From Hymenobacter chitinivorans DSM 11115 (GTDB lineage Bacteria; Bacteroidota; Bacteroidia; Cytophagales; Hymenobacteraceae), in the NCBI RefSeq assembly GCF_002797555.1, contig NZ_PGFA01000001.1, positions 434,001 through 498,000 on the forward strand: a stretch of DNA of 64,000 nucleotides. Direction: 5' to 3'. Under the pieces are notes generated by a model that worked only from the letters and a program-made list of their open reading frames with translations, was not told where the DNA came from and did not search any database. The position numbers were made by a program, and so were the translations under genes. The number at the start of each line of letters is the position of its first letter. Position 1 is the first letter of the stretch. Shown in pieces: positions 24,594 through 34,545 of the stretch.

Positions 24594-26912
24594 ATGTTAC
24601 AAAAACTCTGGGCGAAGCTCCTGCTGGTAGCTTTGCTGCTGCCCGTAGCGGCCCGCGCCGACGAAGGCATGTGGCTGCCGCTCTACGTGAAGCGGCTCAA
24701 CTACGCCGACATGCAGAAAAAAGGCCTCCAGCTGACGGCCGACGAAATTTACGACATCAACAACGCCAGCCTCAAGGACGCCATTGTGCAGCTGGGCGGT
24801 TTCTGCACCGGCGAGTTTGTGAGCAGCCAGGGCCTGATGTTGACCAACCACCACTGCGGCTACGACGCGCTGCAAAGCCACAGCACCCCGGAAAACAACA
24901 TCCTGGAAAAAGGCTTCTTCGCCACCACCAAGAGCGAGGAAAAGACCAATCCAGGTTTGTTCGTGGACATTCTGGTGCGCATGGAAGACGTGACGGGCAA
25001 GGTGCTCGAAGGCATCACGCCCCAGACCCTGGAAGTGGAGCGCACCGTGCTGATTCAGAAGCGCCAGAAGGAGCTGGCGGATGCCGCCAAGGAAAACGGG
25101 CAGTACGTGGCCTACGTGCGCGATTTTTTCGCCGGCAACGAGTACTACATGTTCGTGTATCAGCGCTTCGGCGACGTGCGTCTGGTGGGCGCCCCGCCGG
25201 AGGCTATTGGCAAATTCGGCGGCGACACCGACAACTGGGAGTGGCCCCGCCACACCGGCGACTTCTCCATGTTCCGCGTGTACGCCGACAAGAACAACAA
25301 GCCCACCGCCGGCCCCCAGGCCGACAACGTGCCCTACGTGCCCAAAAAGCACTTGAGCGTGAGTTTGCAGGGCGTCAGTGAGGGCGACTTTGCCATGGTG
25401 TTCGGCTTTCCCGGCCGCACCCAGCGCTTCTTGCCCGCCGCCGGTCTGCAGCTGACCCTCGACCAAAGCAACCCGGCCCGCATCAAGCTGCGCGACACCC
25501 GGCTCAAGCTGTGGAAAGAAGATTCGGACGCCAACCCGGCCATTCGCTTGAAGTACGCTTCCAAGTATGCCAACATTGCCAACTACTGGAAGTACTACAT
25601 CGGCCAGAACGAGGGCATGAAGCGCCTCAAAACCGTGGACCAGAAAAAGGCCGAGGAAGCTTCCCTCATGCAGTGGATTGCGGCCGACGCCACCCGCGGG
25701 CAAAATTACGGCTCGGCCCTGAATGACATCAACCAGGCCTACGCTGGGCTGCGCGAGTACAACCTGAGCTCGGTGTACGTGAACGAAGCGGCCTACGGCA
25801 CTGAAATCGTGGCTTTTGCCGCCAAAATGGCCCCGCTCTACAACCTGTTCAAAGACCCCAAGGCCGACAAAGCCGCCGTGCAGAAAGCCGCCGCCGAGTT
25901 GAAGGAAGCCGCCGAGGAGCACTTCAAGGACTATAACGCCCCGACCGATAAGAAGGTCTTCGTGGCCCTACTGCAGCTCTACGCCACCGACGTGCCCAAG
26001 GCCCAGCTGCCCGACGTGTTCCAGACCGTGCAGAAGCAGTACGGCGGCTCGATGAGCAAGTACGCCGACTACGTGTTTGCCAACTCTTTCCTGACCTCGA
26101 AGGCCAAGACCGACGCTTTCCTGGCCGCGCCGACGCTAGCCAAGCTGGAGGTCGACCCGGCCTTCAAGACCTGGAACTCGGTGTACACCAACTACAGCCA
26201 GAACATTGTGCCCAAAATCCAGGGCTACCAGGCCACGCTGGCCCGGGCCAACCGCGCTTACGTGGCTGCGCTGCGGGCCAAAAACGCCGACAAAGTGTAC
26301 TCGCCCGACGCCAACTCGACCCTGCGCCTAAGCTACGGTACCGTGCGCGACTATTCGCCCCGCGACGCCGTGGACTACAAGTTCTACACCACCGCCCAGG
26401 GCATTCTGGACAAGGAAGACCCCACGAACCCCGAATTCGTGGTGCCCACCAAGGAAAATGAGTTGCTGCGGGCCAAGGACTACGGCCGCTTTGCCGACAA
26501 GGACGGTACCCTGCACGTGGCCTTCACCACCGACAACGACATCACCGGCGGCAACTCCGGCTCCCCGGTTATCAACGGCCGTGGGGAGCTGATTGGCATT
26601 GCCTTCGACGGCAACTGGGAAGCCATGACCGGCGACCTGGCCTACGACAAGGACCTGAAGCGCTGCATCAACGTGGACATTCGCTACGTGCTCTGGTGCG
26701 TGGAAAAGCTGGGTGGTGCCAAGGCCCTGGTCGATGAAATGACCATCGTCAACAACGGCCCCAACCCCGGCGTGGGTCCGCAGAACGGCGGTTCGGCCCT
26801 GAACCAGCTCGGCGACGTCGACAAGATGAAAGTCAAGACCGACGACGGGCAGAAGACCAAGGTCAAGAAGAAAAAAGGCAAGGAAAAAGAGGAAGCTGCG
26901 GCGGGCATGTAA
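24594..26912 (+). CDS. S46 family dipeptidyl-peptidase, DPP7-like
   Basis: A 772-residue serine peptidase of the Bacteroidetes S46 family (DPP7/DPP11), which removes dipeptides from peptide N-termini in the periplasm. It has a signal peptide (cleavage near residue 22), the His of TNHHCGYDA (84-92), the [20 protein letters not shown] block, and catalytic Ser655 in GGNSGSPV. Residue 673 is Gly; in the literature Gly673 marks DPP7 (hydrophobic P1) and Arg673 marks DPP11 (acidic P1), so DPP7-type specificity is inferred. The C-terminus carries an unusual Lys/Glu-rich tail after residue 740. Confidence 0.94.
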   Translation: MLQKLWAKLLLVALLLPVAARADEGMWLPLYVKRLNYADMQKKGLQLTADEIYDINNASLKDAIVQLGGFCTGEFVSSQGLMLTNHHCGYDALQSHSTPENNILEKGFFATTKSEEKTNPGLFVDILVRMEDVTGKVLEGITPQTLEVERTVLIQKRQKELADAAKENGQYVAYVRDFFAGNEYYMFVYQRFGDVRLVGAPPEAIGKFGGDTDNWEWPRHTGDFSMFRVYADKNNKPTAGPQADNVPYVPKKHLSVSLQGVSEGDFAMVFGFPGRTQRFLPAAGLQLTLDQSNPARIKLRDTRLKLWKEDSDANPAIRLKYASKYANIANYWKYYIGQNEGMKRLKTVDQKKAEEASLMQWIAADATRGQNYGSALNDINQAYAGLREYNLSSVYVNEAAYGTEIVAFAAKMAPLYNLFKDPKADKAAVQKAAAELKEAAEEHFKDYNAPTDKKVFVALLQLYATDVPKAQLPDVFQTVQKQYGGSMSKYADYVFANSFLTSKAKTDAFLAAPTLAKLEVDPAFKTWNSVYTNYSQNIVPKIQGYQATLARANRAYVAALRAKNADKVYSPDANSTLRLSYGTVRDYSPRDAVDYKFYTTAQGILDKEDPTNPEFVVPTKENELLRAKDYGRFADKDGTLHVAFTTDNDITGGNSGSPVINGRGELIGIAFDGNWEAMTGDLAYDKDLKRCINVDIRYVLWCVEKLGGAKALVDEMTIVNNGPNPGVGPQNGGSALNQLGDVDKMKVKTDDGQKTKVKKKKGKEKEEAAAGM

Positions 26913-26938
26913 GCCCCAAAACTGCTTCTGTTAGCCCC

Positions 26939-26974
26939 AAAGGCCCCGGCGCGTCGTGCGTCGGGGCCTTTTTG
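26939..26974 (+). terminator. Intrinsic terminator, S46 peptidase gene
   Basis: AAGGCCCCGGCGC, a short loop, GCGTCGGGGCCTTTTT. Confidence 0.85.
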
Positions 26975-27065
26975 CGGATGGCCGGAAAATAGCGGGCCGG
27001 ACATGCGTCATTTTAGCTGAACATTGAGCTACTTAGGGAGCTAAAAAACTGTCTGTCCGCGGCCT

Positions 27066-27920
27066 ATGCTAAAAATCTACGCTATTCTACCTGCTTTGCT
27101 ACTCCCTACCGCGCTGGCCTGCGCGCAAGGCAACGGCCCCGGCACGCGCGGCGCCCGCGCGGCCGGTCTGGGCAACGCCTCCGTAACGCTGACCGACGTC
27201 TGGGCCATTGGCAACAACGTGGCTGGCCTGGGCCAAGTAACCAGCCCGACCGTGGGTTTCTACGCCGAAAACCGCTACCTGAGCCGGGCCCTGAACACGG
27301 CCGTGCTGGCCGCGGCCCTGCCCATCGGCCCCGCCACCGACGGCAAGGCCACCCGTGGCGTGGTCGGCTTCGAAGCCCAGCGCTTCGGCGACAAGCTCTA
27401 CTCTGAGCAGCGCCTGGGGGCCGGCTACGGCTACCGCGGCAGCCTGATCAGCGTGGGCGCCCGGTTCGACGTGCTGCAGGTCAGTATTGAGGGGCTGGGC
27501 AGCAAGCGGGCCGTAGCGGTGTCCCTGGGCGGGCAAGCCGAAGTGCTGCCCAAAAAGCTGTATTTCGGGGCGTATCTGTACAACCTGAACCAGGCCAAGC
27601 TGGCCGAATACCAGAACGAGCGGGTGCCTACCGTGCTCAAGGCCGGCCTCTCGTTTCGGCCCACCGGGAAGGTGATGCTCAACGCCGAAACCGAAAAGGA
27701 CGTGGACCAGGCCGCCGACTTCAAAGCCGGTATCGAGTACCAGGTAATCGACGCGCTGGCCGTGCGCGGTGGTTTTTCCACGCTCAGCCGCCAGACTACC
27801 GGCGGGGTGGGGCTGCAGGCCGGTCAGTTCCGCTTCGACTACGCCGCGGCCTGGCACACGGCCCTGGGGCTGAGTCAGCACCTGGCCATCGGGGTGCAGC
27901 TTAACCGGGCCGCGAAATGA
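27066..27920 (+). CDS. PorV/PorQ-like outer-membrane beta-barrel protein
   Basis: A 284-residue protein with a signal peptide (MLKIYAILPALLLPTALACAQ) and an N-terminus, GTRGARAAGLGNASVTLTDVWAIGNNVAGLG, like that of PorV/PorQ-type outer-membrane proteins. Alternating hydrophobic residues continue to the end, as in a barrel. PorV and PorQ belong to the type IX secretion attachment complex; this one is shorter than PorV, so its exact role is open. Its last 4 nt overlap the next gene (ATGA), so the two are co-translated. It starts about 90 nt after the preceding terminator. Confidence 0.7.
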   Translation: MLKIYAILPALLLPTALACAQGNGPGTRGARAAGLGNASVTLTDVWAIGNNVAGLGQVTSPTVGFYAENRYLSRALNTAVLAAALPIGPATDGKATRGVVGFEAQRFGDKLYSEQRLGAGYGYRGSLISVGARFDVLQVSIEGLGSKRAVAVSLGGQAEVLPKKLYFGAYLYNLNQAKLAEYQNERVPTVLKAGLSFRPTGKVMLNAETEKDVDQAADFKAGIEYQVIDALAVRGGFSTLSRQTTGGVGLQAGQFRFDYAAAWHTALGLSQHLAIGVQLNRAAK

Positions 27921-30028
27921 AACGCACGTTTCTTTCTCTGGCGGCCCTGACGCTGCTGCTGGCCGCCCGTCCGGCCCAGGCCCAGGAATACGTGCGCCCC
28001 CCGGCTGACCTCGACCGGCTGGTGCAGGAGCTGTTTGCCGAAATTCAGAGTGACCAGGTGCCCTACGAGGACCTCTACGAAACCCTGCTGCTCTATTACC
28101 AGACGCCGCTGAACCTGAACACCGCTACCCGCGAAGAGCTGCGGGCATTGCTCTTGCTGTCGGAAACCCAGATTACGGCTTTGCTCGACCACCGCGCGGC
28201 CCAGGGCAACCTGATCAGCCTCTACGAGCTGCAAAGCGTGGACGGCTTCGATTTGCGCACCATTTACCGGGTGTCGCCCTTCGTGGCCGTGCAAAGCAAC
28301 CTGGGCAACGCCGCCCGTGGCCCGCTCTGGCAGCGGATTGCCCAGGAAGATAATAACGCCCTGTTTGTGCGCTACGAGCGGGTGCTGCAGGACCGGCAAG
28401 GATACGCCGCGCCCGACACGACCAGCACCGGCAAGCCCGCCAGCCGCTACCTGGGCTCCCCGGATAAGCTGCTGGTGCGTTACCGCGTGAGCCACCAGCG
28501 CGACTTCAGCCTGGGCATCACCGCCGAAAAGGACGCCGGGGAGCCGCTGACCTGGAGCCCGGGCACCCGCCGCTACGGCGCCGACTTTTACTCCGGCCAC
28601 TTCGTGCTGCAGGAGCGGGGCAAGCTCAAAACTCTGGCTTTGGGCGACTATCAATTGCAATTTGGGCAAGGCCTGCTGCTGTCGTCGGGGTTGCAGGTGG
28701 GCAAGGGGGCCGAAACCATTACCACCATCCGGCGCAGCAGTCTGGGTGTGCGGCCCTACTCCTCGGTGCTGGAAAGTACGTTTTTCCGCGGGGCGGCAGC
28801 CACTTTCAACCTGACGTCTACGCTGCGGGCTTCGGCTTTCGTGTCGCGCAAGCGGGTGGATGCCAACGTGCAAACCAGCGCCGACTCCCTGGCCGAATTC
28901 GACGAGTTTTCGTCGGGCCTGCTGATTACGGGCTTCCACCGCACGGCCACCGAGCTGGCCAACCGTCAGGCCTTGCGCGAAACCATCGGGGGCGGCAACC
29001 TGACCTACACCAGCCGCAGCAGCAACTTCAGCGCCGGCCTCACCGCAGTTGATACCCACTTCGACAAGCCCCTGCAGCGCCAGCCGGAGCTCTACAACGC
29101 CTTCGAGTTTCGCGGGCGGCATAATCTGGCTATCGGCGTCAACTACAGCTACGTAATTCGCAACATCATTTTGTTCGGCGAAACGGCCCGCTCCAGCGGC
29201 GGCGGTATTGGTACGGTAAACGGCCTGCTGGCCAGCCTGGCTACCAACGTGGACGTGTCGGTGCTCTACCGCAACTACGCCCGCGACTTTCACACCTTTT
29301 ATGGCAATGCGCTCAGCGAAAATACCCGTAACATCAACGAGAAAGGCCTGTACGTGGGCTTGAAAGTGCGGCCCGTGTCGCGCTGGGAAGTGTCGGCCTA
29401 CTACGACCAGTTCAGCTTTCCGTGGCTGAAATTCCAGGCCGGCACACCCACCGAAGGCCACGACTGGCTGGTGCGGGTGGCGTTTTCGCCATCCAAAACC
29501 AGCCTGCTCTACGCCCAGATTCGGACCCGCGTTAAGGAATACGATGTAGCGGCACCCGGCCGCAACCTACCCCTGACCGCGCCCACCCAACGCCGCAGCC
29601 TGCTTTTGTTCTACGACACCAGTCCCACGCTGATTCTGAGCTTGCGCACCCGCCTGCAGGGCACGCACTACCGCGAAGACGACGGACCGCAGCGCAGCGG
29701 CTACGTGTTGGCCCAGGACGCCTCGGTCAAAATCGGTCGGGTGCTGCAGCTCAGCGGCCGTTACGCCCTCTTCGACACCGACGACTTCGACACCCGGCAG
29801 TACGTGTTTGAGCAGGATGTGCTCTACGCCTTTTCGGTGCCGGCCCTGAGCGGGCAGGGCACCCGGGCCTACGCCATTGCCGAGGTAAAATGCTCTAAGC
29901 ATCTGACTTTGTGGCTGCGCTACGCCGAAACGCACTACCGCCACCAAAACACCGTGGGCTCGGGGCTGGAAGAGTTGCAGGGGCCACGCCGCTCAGAAGT
30001 AAAAGTGCAAGCCCGGTATAAGTTTTAG
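27917..30028 (+). CDS. Helix-hairpin-helix outer-membrane protein
   Basis: A 703-residue protein with a signal peptide (ending near AQAQ, residue 23), a ComEA-like helix-hairpin-helix region at about residues 50-110 (LNLNTATREELRALLLLSETQITALLDHR, LISLYELQSVDGFDLRTIYRV), then a long beta-rich region with many aromatic and Gly residues ending KVQARYKF, typical of an outer-membrane barrel. It is translationally coupled to the PorV/PorQ-like gene. HhH motifs usually bind DNA backbone; in a predicted surface protein this hints at DNA handling or simply a structural domain. Function unknown. Confidence 0.7.
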   Translation: MKRTFLSLAALTLLLAARPAQAQEYVRPPADLDRLVQELFAEIQSDQVPYEDLYETLLLYYQTPLNLNTATREELRALLLLSETQITALLDHRAAQGNLISLYELQSVDGFDLRTIYRVSPFVAVQSNLGNAARGPLWQRIAQEDNNALFVRYERVLQDRQGYAAPDTTSTGKPASRYLGSPDKLLVRYRVSHQRDFSLGITAEKDAGEPLTWSPGTRRYGADFYSGHFVLQERGKLKTLALGDYQLQFGQGLLLSSGLQVGKGAETITTIRRSSLGVRPYSSVLESTFFRGAAATFNLTSTLRASAFVSRKRVDANVQTSADSLAEFDEFSSGLLITGFHRTATELANRQALRETIGGGNLTYTSRSSNFSAGLTAVDTHFDKPLQRQPELYNAFEFRGRHNLAIGVNYSYVIRNIILFGETARSSGGGIGTVNGLLASLATNVDVSVLYRNYARDFHTFYGNALSENTRNINEKGLYVGLKVRPVSRWEVSAYYDQFSFPWLKFQAGTPTEGHDWLVRVAFSPSKTSLLYAQIRTRVKEYDVAAPGRNLPLTAPTQRRSLLLFYDTSPTLILSLRTRLQGTHYREDDGPQRSGYVLAQDASVKIGRVLQLSGRYALFDTDDFDTRQYVFEQDVLYAFSVPALSGQGTRAYAIAEVKCSKHLTLWLRYAETHYRHQNTVGSGLEELQGPRRSEVKVQARYKF

Positions 30029-30067
30029 CCGCCAAAAGCCCGAGTGCGAAACGCAGAAACGACAAAC

Positions 30068-30103
30068 AAAAAGGGCGGCTCCAGTGCTGGAGCCGCCCTT
30101 TTT
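30068..30103. terminator. Bidirectional terminator between the HhH and metalloprotease genes
   Basis: AAAAAGGGCGGCTCC, loop, GGAGCCGCCCTTTTT. It serves the two convergent genes. Confidence 0.9.
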
Positions 30104-30121
30104 GGCGTTAGTTGAAGCTGC

Positions 30122-33100
30122 TTATTGCTTCAGCAGGCGCTGCACCGCAGTGCCCTCGGGCATGTCGATGTGCAGCTGGTAGACGCCGGTGCTGAGCTTG
30201 CTCAGGTCCAGGTCGTACTGCAGCAGTGAGGCAGCCTTGTTCAGGGCCTGCGTGGCGACGGTGCGGCCCATGGCGTCGGTTACGCGCAGTGTCACGGCCC
30301 CGCGTTGGGCGTTGTCCACATTCACCTTGAAGATACCGGTGCTGGGGTTGGGGTACACCTGAATGCCTTTGAGCAGAGTAGCCGTCTGGCTGCTGAGCAC
30401 GTTGGCTTCGTTGGTATAGGCCGAGGCGCCGATGGTGTTTACCGACCGCACGCGGTAGAAGTAGCGGCCGGAAGTCGACACCTGATCTTCGTAGTACGTG
30501 CTAGGGGCTGCTACCGTAGCGATGCGCTGGAAGTTGGCGTTGGTCTGGAAGGAGCGCTCCACCTCATACGACGTAGCGTTGGTGTTGGGGTCAGCCGACC
30601 AGAGTACGTCCACTTTGCCAGTACCATTGCTGAAGGTATTGTAGAGCGTCTGCAGCGAGAAGGGAGCGGGGGGCACCGTGCCCAGCGTGCACAGTTCCAG
30701 GCTCCAGGAACGCAACGAGCCGCCGTTGGAGGCATTGTTGTCGTTGACGGTCAGCGTCCAGTTGCCGGAAGCCGGGTCGTTGGCCAGGTTGCCCAGGCTG
30801 CCTACCGGCCGCACCGTGGCGCCGCTGCTCAGCGGGCAGCTCAGGGCTGCCGTAGCGGCATCGTCAAAGTTCAGGTTGATGTCGGCCGTGCCGGGGCAGG
30901 CATTGGCTACCAGTACGACCGAGCGACCCGCCGGATTGGTTAGCGTCAGCGTCAGTTCGCTTACATCGGGGTGGGTCAGCACCAGGTTGCGGATGCGCAC
31001 GTTGGAAACTACCTCGGAGCTACCCACGCTGATAACCGAAGTAACGGTGCGAACGGCACCCGCCGCAATTGCTTTGGGCACTTGGGTGGCCGCAATCGTC
31101 TGGCATACTTCGGCTCCCGTCTGGAACTGAGCCGTAGCAGAGAAGGGTGCCGCGCCGCAGGGGCTGACGCCGCGCACGTGCCAGTAGTACGTCGTGTTGG
31201 GCTGCAGCGAGATGCTGGGCGTGAAGCTCGTGCCCGTGACGCTCGTCAGAGCCACAATTGGCGTAGTAAATGCCGAGTTGGTTGCTACTTCAAGCTCGTA
31301 GCTCGTGGCATTGGTTACGGATGCCCACGTAAAGCGGGGCCGCAGAGTGGCCCGACCCGCCGCGGTAGGGGTGATGGGCGTAGCCGCCTGCGTAGCCGAC
31401 TTTTCAACAGTAATCAGGAACTGTTGCTGCTGCGTTTGGCTGCCGCTGGTGCCTACCAAGTTTATTACGTACGTGCCCGAAGGAGTTGCTGCCGTGGTCG
31501 TGATGGTAGCGGTGGTAGTGCCACCCGGGTTCAGCGTGGGCGTAGCGTAGCTCACCGTCATCCCGGCCGGCAGGTTGGCGGCCGACAAGGTCACGGCGCC
31601 CGAGAAACCTTGCAGCTGCCCAACAGCTACGTTCAGAGTCGTGGAAGTGCCGGGGCAAATTGAAGGCGTGGTACCCGCGGCCGTGGTCGGCGTCAGGAAA
31701 AACGTAGGCGCCGCAGGCACCACGATGGCGAAGTCGTTGTTCGAGATATCGAAGAAGACATTGCCCGAAGCCTGTACTTTAATCCGGGCCTGGGAAGTGG
31801 CCGCTACGCCCTGGGGCACGGTCACCAGTTGGTTGCCGTCGTTCGGCGTGTTAGCCAGCAGCACAGTCGGGAAAGTACGGCCCCCGTCGGTCGAGAGCAT
31901 AATGTCCACGTTGGCCGCGTTGATGGGTGCCGCCGTCGTGTTGGCCACGTCCCAGTTGACTTGCTGCGGAGCCCCGACCAACCAGCGGATGGGCGTGGAA
32001 GACGCAGCGTTGGGGAAAGTTACCAGGAAAGGCCCGGCCGTAGGCACTACAACTACGTGCATGGAGTCGTAGTCCACGCCGCCCCCGCCCACGCGGTTGT
32101 CGCGGGCCACGAGGCGGAAAATCAGCCGCCGACCGTACGTCGGCAGAACTTCGCCAATCGTGTCGGTATTCGTAAGTATATTATACAGCTTGGGGAACGT
32201 GCGCGAAGGCGAAGCCGTGGGGGAGAAGACTCGGAAAATCGGCGCGTCATCCACGGGCTGTTGGGGCGCGCCGGTCGGCCCGAGGTTGTACTGCTCCCAG
32301 GAGTAGGTCAGCGCGTCGTTGTTGGCATCCGTGGCCGAGCCGGTCAGCGTAAACGGCGTGCGCAACGGAATCCGGTAGTTGGCCCCGGCATTGACCACCG
32401 GGGGCGTGTTGTTGGTAGCCGTTACCACGCCGCAGTTGCCGGCGCCGGTGATGTGGGCCACAATCTGGTCGAAGCTACGGGAGTGGAAGTAGGGTATGCT
32501 GTTGGGCGACAAATCCTGGGGCGAGCAGATGCCGGCGTACGCCATAATCGTCACGCCGCTGCCGGGCTCGTAGGCCGAAACGGCCGAGCGGTTGCCGCCG
32601 GCGCAGCTGCCGGTGTTGCTGTTGAAAGTATGGTCGCCGCCAAACTGGTGGCCCATTTCGTGGGCTACGTAGTCAATGTCGAAGGCATCACCCACGGGGT
32701 TGGTCAGGCCCGTTACGCCGCGGGCTTTGCCCTGGGTGTAGGTAGAGTTGACCGGCAAGCAAACCGAAGGTTTCTGGGCTACCCCGCCGCCGCCGGTGCT
32801 GAACACGTGGCCGATGTCGTAGTTGGCGTCGCCGATGATGGTGGAGATGGTGCGCTGGTTTTCGTTCAGCAGCACAAAGCCGTCATTGTTGGTAAAGGGG
32901 TCAGTAGAGGCGTCGGTATAAATGACCTGGTCGGTGTTGGCAATGAGTACCAGCCGAACAGCCACTTCTTTCTCGTACACGCCGTTGACGCGGTTCATGG
33001 TCGTGACCATACCGGCCAGCGCGCCGGCTTTGGTGCCGCCCTTGGTAGCGGCGTACTCTCCCGTGCATGCCAGGGCCAGGCGGTAGGTGCGCAGCTGGGT

Positions 33101-33724
33101 TCCGTTGGGAATCCGCTGGAAAGATGCGGGCTGCGGCAGGTCAAAGTCCTGCTGCTCGGAGTTCAGGCACACCCGGCCCAGGTTCGAGGGGTTCATCGAC
33201 TGCCGGTCGAACACCAAGTGGTGTACATTGTCTCCCTGGGCGGCGGGGTCGATATAGACGGTTTGGCCTTGCGGGCGCGTAATCATGGCGTGGAAGCCCG
33301 CGGGCGACACATCCAGGCGGGCCGTGGCGGCCGGGTCGTCGATGCCCTGGGCCGCGTAGGTTTTGATTTCGGGGTAGCGGGCGGCCAGCGCCGGGTGCAT
33401 CACGGGCACTTCCACCACGCGGAAGCGCTGCGACGAGCCGTCGGGCAGGGGCAGCGACACCACGGTGGACGAGTTGCGGGCGCCGGCGCCTTTTTCGGCG
33501 GGGGCTTGCTGCAATACGCTGCGCATCGCCTCCAGCTGGAAGGTTACGGGGCGGTACTGACGCAGAGCAGAAGTGGTTTTGTGGGCCGCAAGCGGGGCTT
33601 GCGTATCATCGGCCCACAGCACGCGTTGGGCGGAAGCTTCATGGGAAGCCCCCAGCACCGCCAGCAACCCGCCCATCAAAGCCGGTTGCCACGTGCGCCG
33701 TGATTTCGTAAAGGGTGAAAACAT
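30122..33724 (-). CDS. Secreted reprolysin-like zinc metalloprotease with FN3, P-domain and T9SS sorting domain
   Basis: A 1200-residue exported protease. I chose ATG 33724, which gives a signal peptide ending near ASHEASAQ. Domains: propeptide (about 35-180, with LPLPDG and TYAAQGIDD); M12-type catalytic domain with HEMGHQFGGDHTF near residue 354 as zinc site; a PKD-like segment near 450-520 (NTPPVVNAGANYRIPLRT); an FN3-like domain (about 780-870); a proprotein-convertase P domain (about 875-1010, LTHPDVSELTLTLTNPAG ... SGNWTLTVNDN); another FN3; and a type A sorting domain (YPNPSTGIFKVNV to the end). It probably digests external protein. The small upstream gene resembles its propeptide. Confidence 0.93.
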   Translation of the reverse strand: MFSPFTKSRRTWQPALMGGLLAVLGASHEASAQRVLWADDTQAPLAAHKTTSALRQYRPVTFQLEAMRSVLQQAPAEKGAGARNSSTVVSLPLPDGSSQRFRVVEVPVMHPALAARYPEIKTYAAQGIDDPAATARLDVSPAGFHAMITRPQGQTVYIDPAAQGDNVHHLVFDRQSMNPSNLGRVCLNSEQQDFDLPQPASFQRIPNGTQLRTYRLALACTGEYAATKGGTKAGALAGMVTTMNRVNGVYEKEVAVRLVLIANTDQVIYTDASTDPFTNNDGFVLLNENQRTISTIIGDANYDIGHVFSTGGGGVAQKPSVCLPVNSTYTQGKARGVTGLTNPVGDAFDIDYVAHEMGHQFGGDHTFNSNTGSCAGGNRSAVSAYEPGSGVTIMAYAGICSPQDLSPNSIPYFHSRSFDQIVAHITGAGNCGVVTATNNTPPVVNAGANYRIPLRTPFTLTGSATDANNDALTYSWEQYNLGPTGAPQQPVDDAPIFRVFSPTASPSRTFPKLYNILTNTDTIGEVLPTYGRRLIFRLVARDNRVGGGGVDYDSMHVVVVPTAGPFLVTFPNAASSTPIRWLVGAPQQVNWDVANTTAAPINAANVDIMLSTDGGRTFPTVLLANTPNDGNQLVTVPQGVAATSQARIKVQASGNVFFDISNNDFAIVVPAAPTFFLTPTTAAGTTPSICPGTSTTLNVAVGQLQGFSGAVTLSAANLPAGMTVSYATPTLNPGGTTTATITTTAATPSGTYVINLVGTSGSQTQQQQFLITVEKSATQAATPITPTAAGRATLRPRFTWASVTNATSYELEVATNSAFTTPIVALTSVTGTSFTPSISLQPNTTYYWHVRGVSPCGAAPFSATAQFQTGAEVCQTIAATQVPKAIAAGAVRTVTSVISVGSSEVVSNVRIRNLVLTHPDVSELTLTLTNPAGRSVVLVANACPGTADINLNFDDAATAALSCPLSSGATVRPVGSLGNLANDPASGNWTLTVNDNNASNGGSLRSWSLELCTLGTVPPAPFSLQTLYNTFSNGTGKVDVLWSADPNTNATSYEVERSFQTNANFQRIATVAAPSTYYEDQVSTSGRYFYRVRSVNTIGASAYTNEANVLSSQTATLLKGIQVYPNPSTGIFKVNVDNAQRGAVTLRVTDAMGRTVATQALNKAASLLQYDLDLSKLSTGVYQLHIDMPEGTAVQRLLKQ

Positions 33725-33838
33725 AAAGTAGAGTAAGGGAATGAAGAATGTTCGCAGGTGATTCAGAAGCCCTAATATAGACTTTTTGCCAGTGCGCCGG
33801 CGCATCTGGGCGAATTTCCCTTCCTCCTAATCAGCGCT

Positions 33839-34384
33839 CTAGCGAGCAGAAGCCGGTGGGACCTCAAACGGCTGCTTGCTGCCGGGCGGCAAACTGTCTT
33901 TGGCAAAGCAGAGATAGTACTGCGAGTTGGCTGGCCCGTAAGGCTCAATAAGATAGGTGCGGCCCTGCCGAATCAGCAGCGCATGCAGGCCGGTGGGCGT
34001 GATTTCCAGGCGCACTTCATTGGTGGGCCGGTTTACTTCCTGCCCGGCGTAGGTTTGCAGCTCCGGGTATTTGGCGGCTAGTTCGGGCGCCATTACCGTC
34101 GTGGTGCGCATCCGGAACGTCGCCAGGGTACCATCGGGCAGCGGAAGCTGCAGCTCCGGTCCGGTCGGGGCGGTGGTAGCGGCCGCGAGGATGGGGCGCA
34201 CGGCACTTAGGCTGAGCCGGTATACCCGGTACTGCCGCGGCTGGATTTGGGGCTTGCCGAGGTGCCTGGCCTGGGTTGGCGTCAGGGCGTGCCAGTAAGC
34301 GGGCGAGGCCGGCGAGGTGGGCAAGGCAAGGGTTTGAGCCCAGAGCAAACTGGCGGTAAGAGCAGCGGCACAGGCAGTAGTCAT
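33839..34384 (-). CDS. Propeptide-like secreted protein without a protease domain
   Basis: A 181-residue protein with a signal peptide (MTTACAAALTASLLWAQTLA). The rest aligns with the propeptide of the adjacent metalloprotease: PRQYRVYRLSLSAVRPILAA against LRQYRPVTFQLEAMRSVLQQ, LPLPDGTLATFRM against LPLPDGSSQRFRV, and ELAAKYPELQTYAGQ against ALAARYPEIKTYAAQ, continuing through GLHALLIRQGRTYLIEP. It then stops; no zinc site or sorting domain follows. It starts at ATG 34384 (a GTG two codons earlier is possible) and lies 114 nt upstream of the protease start on the same strand. It could be a trans-acting inhibitor or chaperone, or a remnant duplication. Confidence 0.8.
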   Translation of the reverse strand: MTTACAAALTASLLWAQTLALPTSPASPAYWHALTPTQARHLGKPQIQPRQYRVYRLSLSAVRPILAAATTAPTGPELQLPLPDGTLATFRMRTTTVMAPELAAKYPELQTYAGQEVNRPTNEVRLEITPTGLHALLIRQGRTYLIEPYGPANSQYYLCFAKDSLPPGSKQPFEVPPASAR

Positions 34385-34488
34385 GGTCACCGAGAAGAAA
34401 AAAGGTGGGGACTGAGTAAACGTATGGAGGCATATTCCACAACCTTGCCGGTTTGCGTTGGGGGCCGCAGAAGGAGAGCCGGAAAAGC

Positions 34489-34525
34489 AAAAAGCCCGGC
34501 CAGGAAGTATTATCCGGCCGGGCTT
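34489..34525 (-). terminator. Terminator at the end of the DUF3857 gene cluster
   Basis: AAAAAGCCCGGCC, loop, GGCCGGGCTT. On the minus strand it ends in a T-run, 20 nt after the stop of the last DUF3857 gene. Confidence 0.85.
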
Positions 34526-34545
34526 CGCAGCGTCTATGCGGTAGG

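Noticed and set aside
31829..33703. A 624-codon plus-strand open frame across the metalloprotease gene
   Set aside because: It is antisense to a protein with clear domains, has His/Arg/Gly-rich composition typical of antisense frames in GC-rich DNA, and no recognisable motif.
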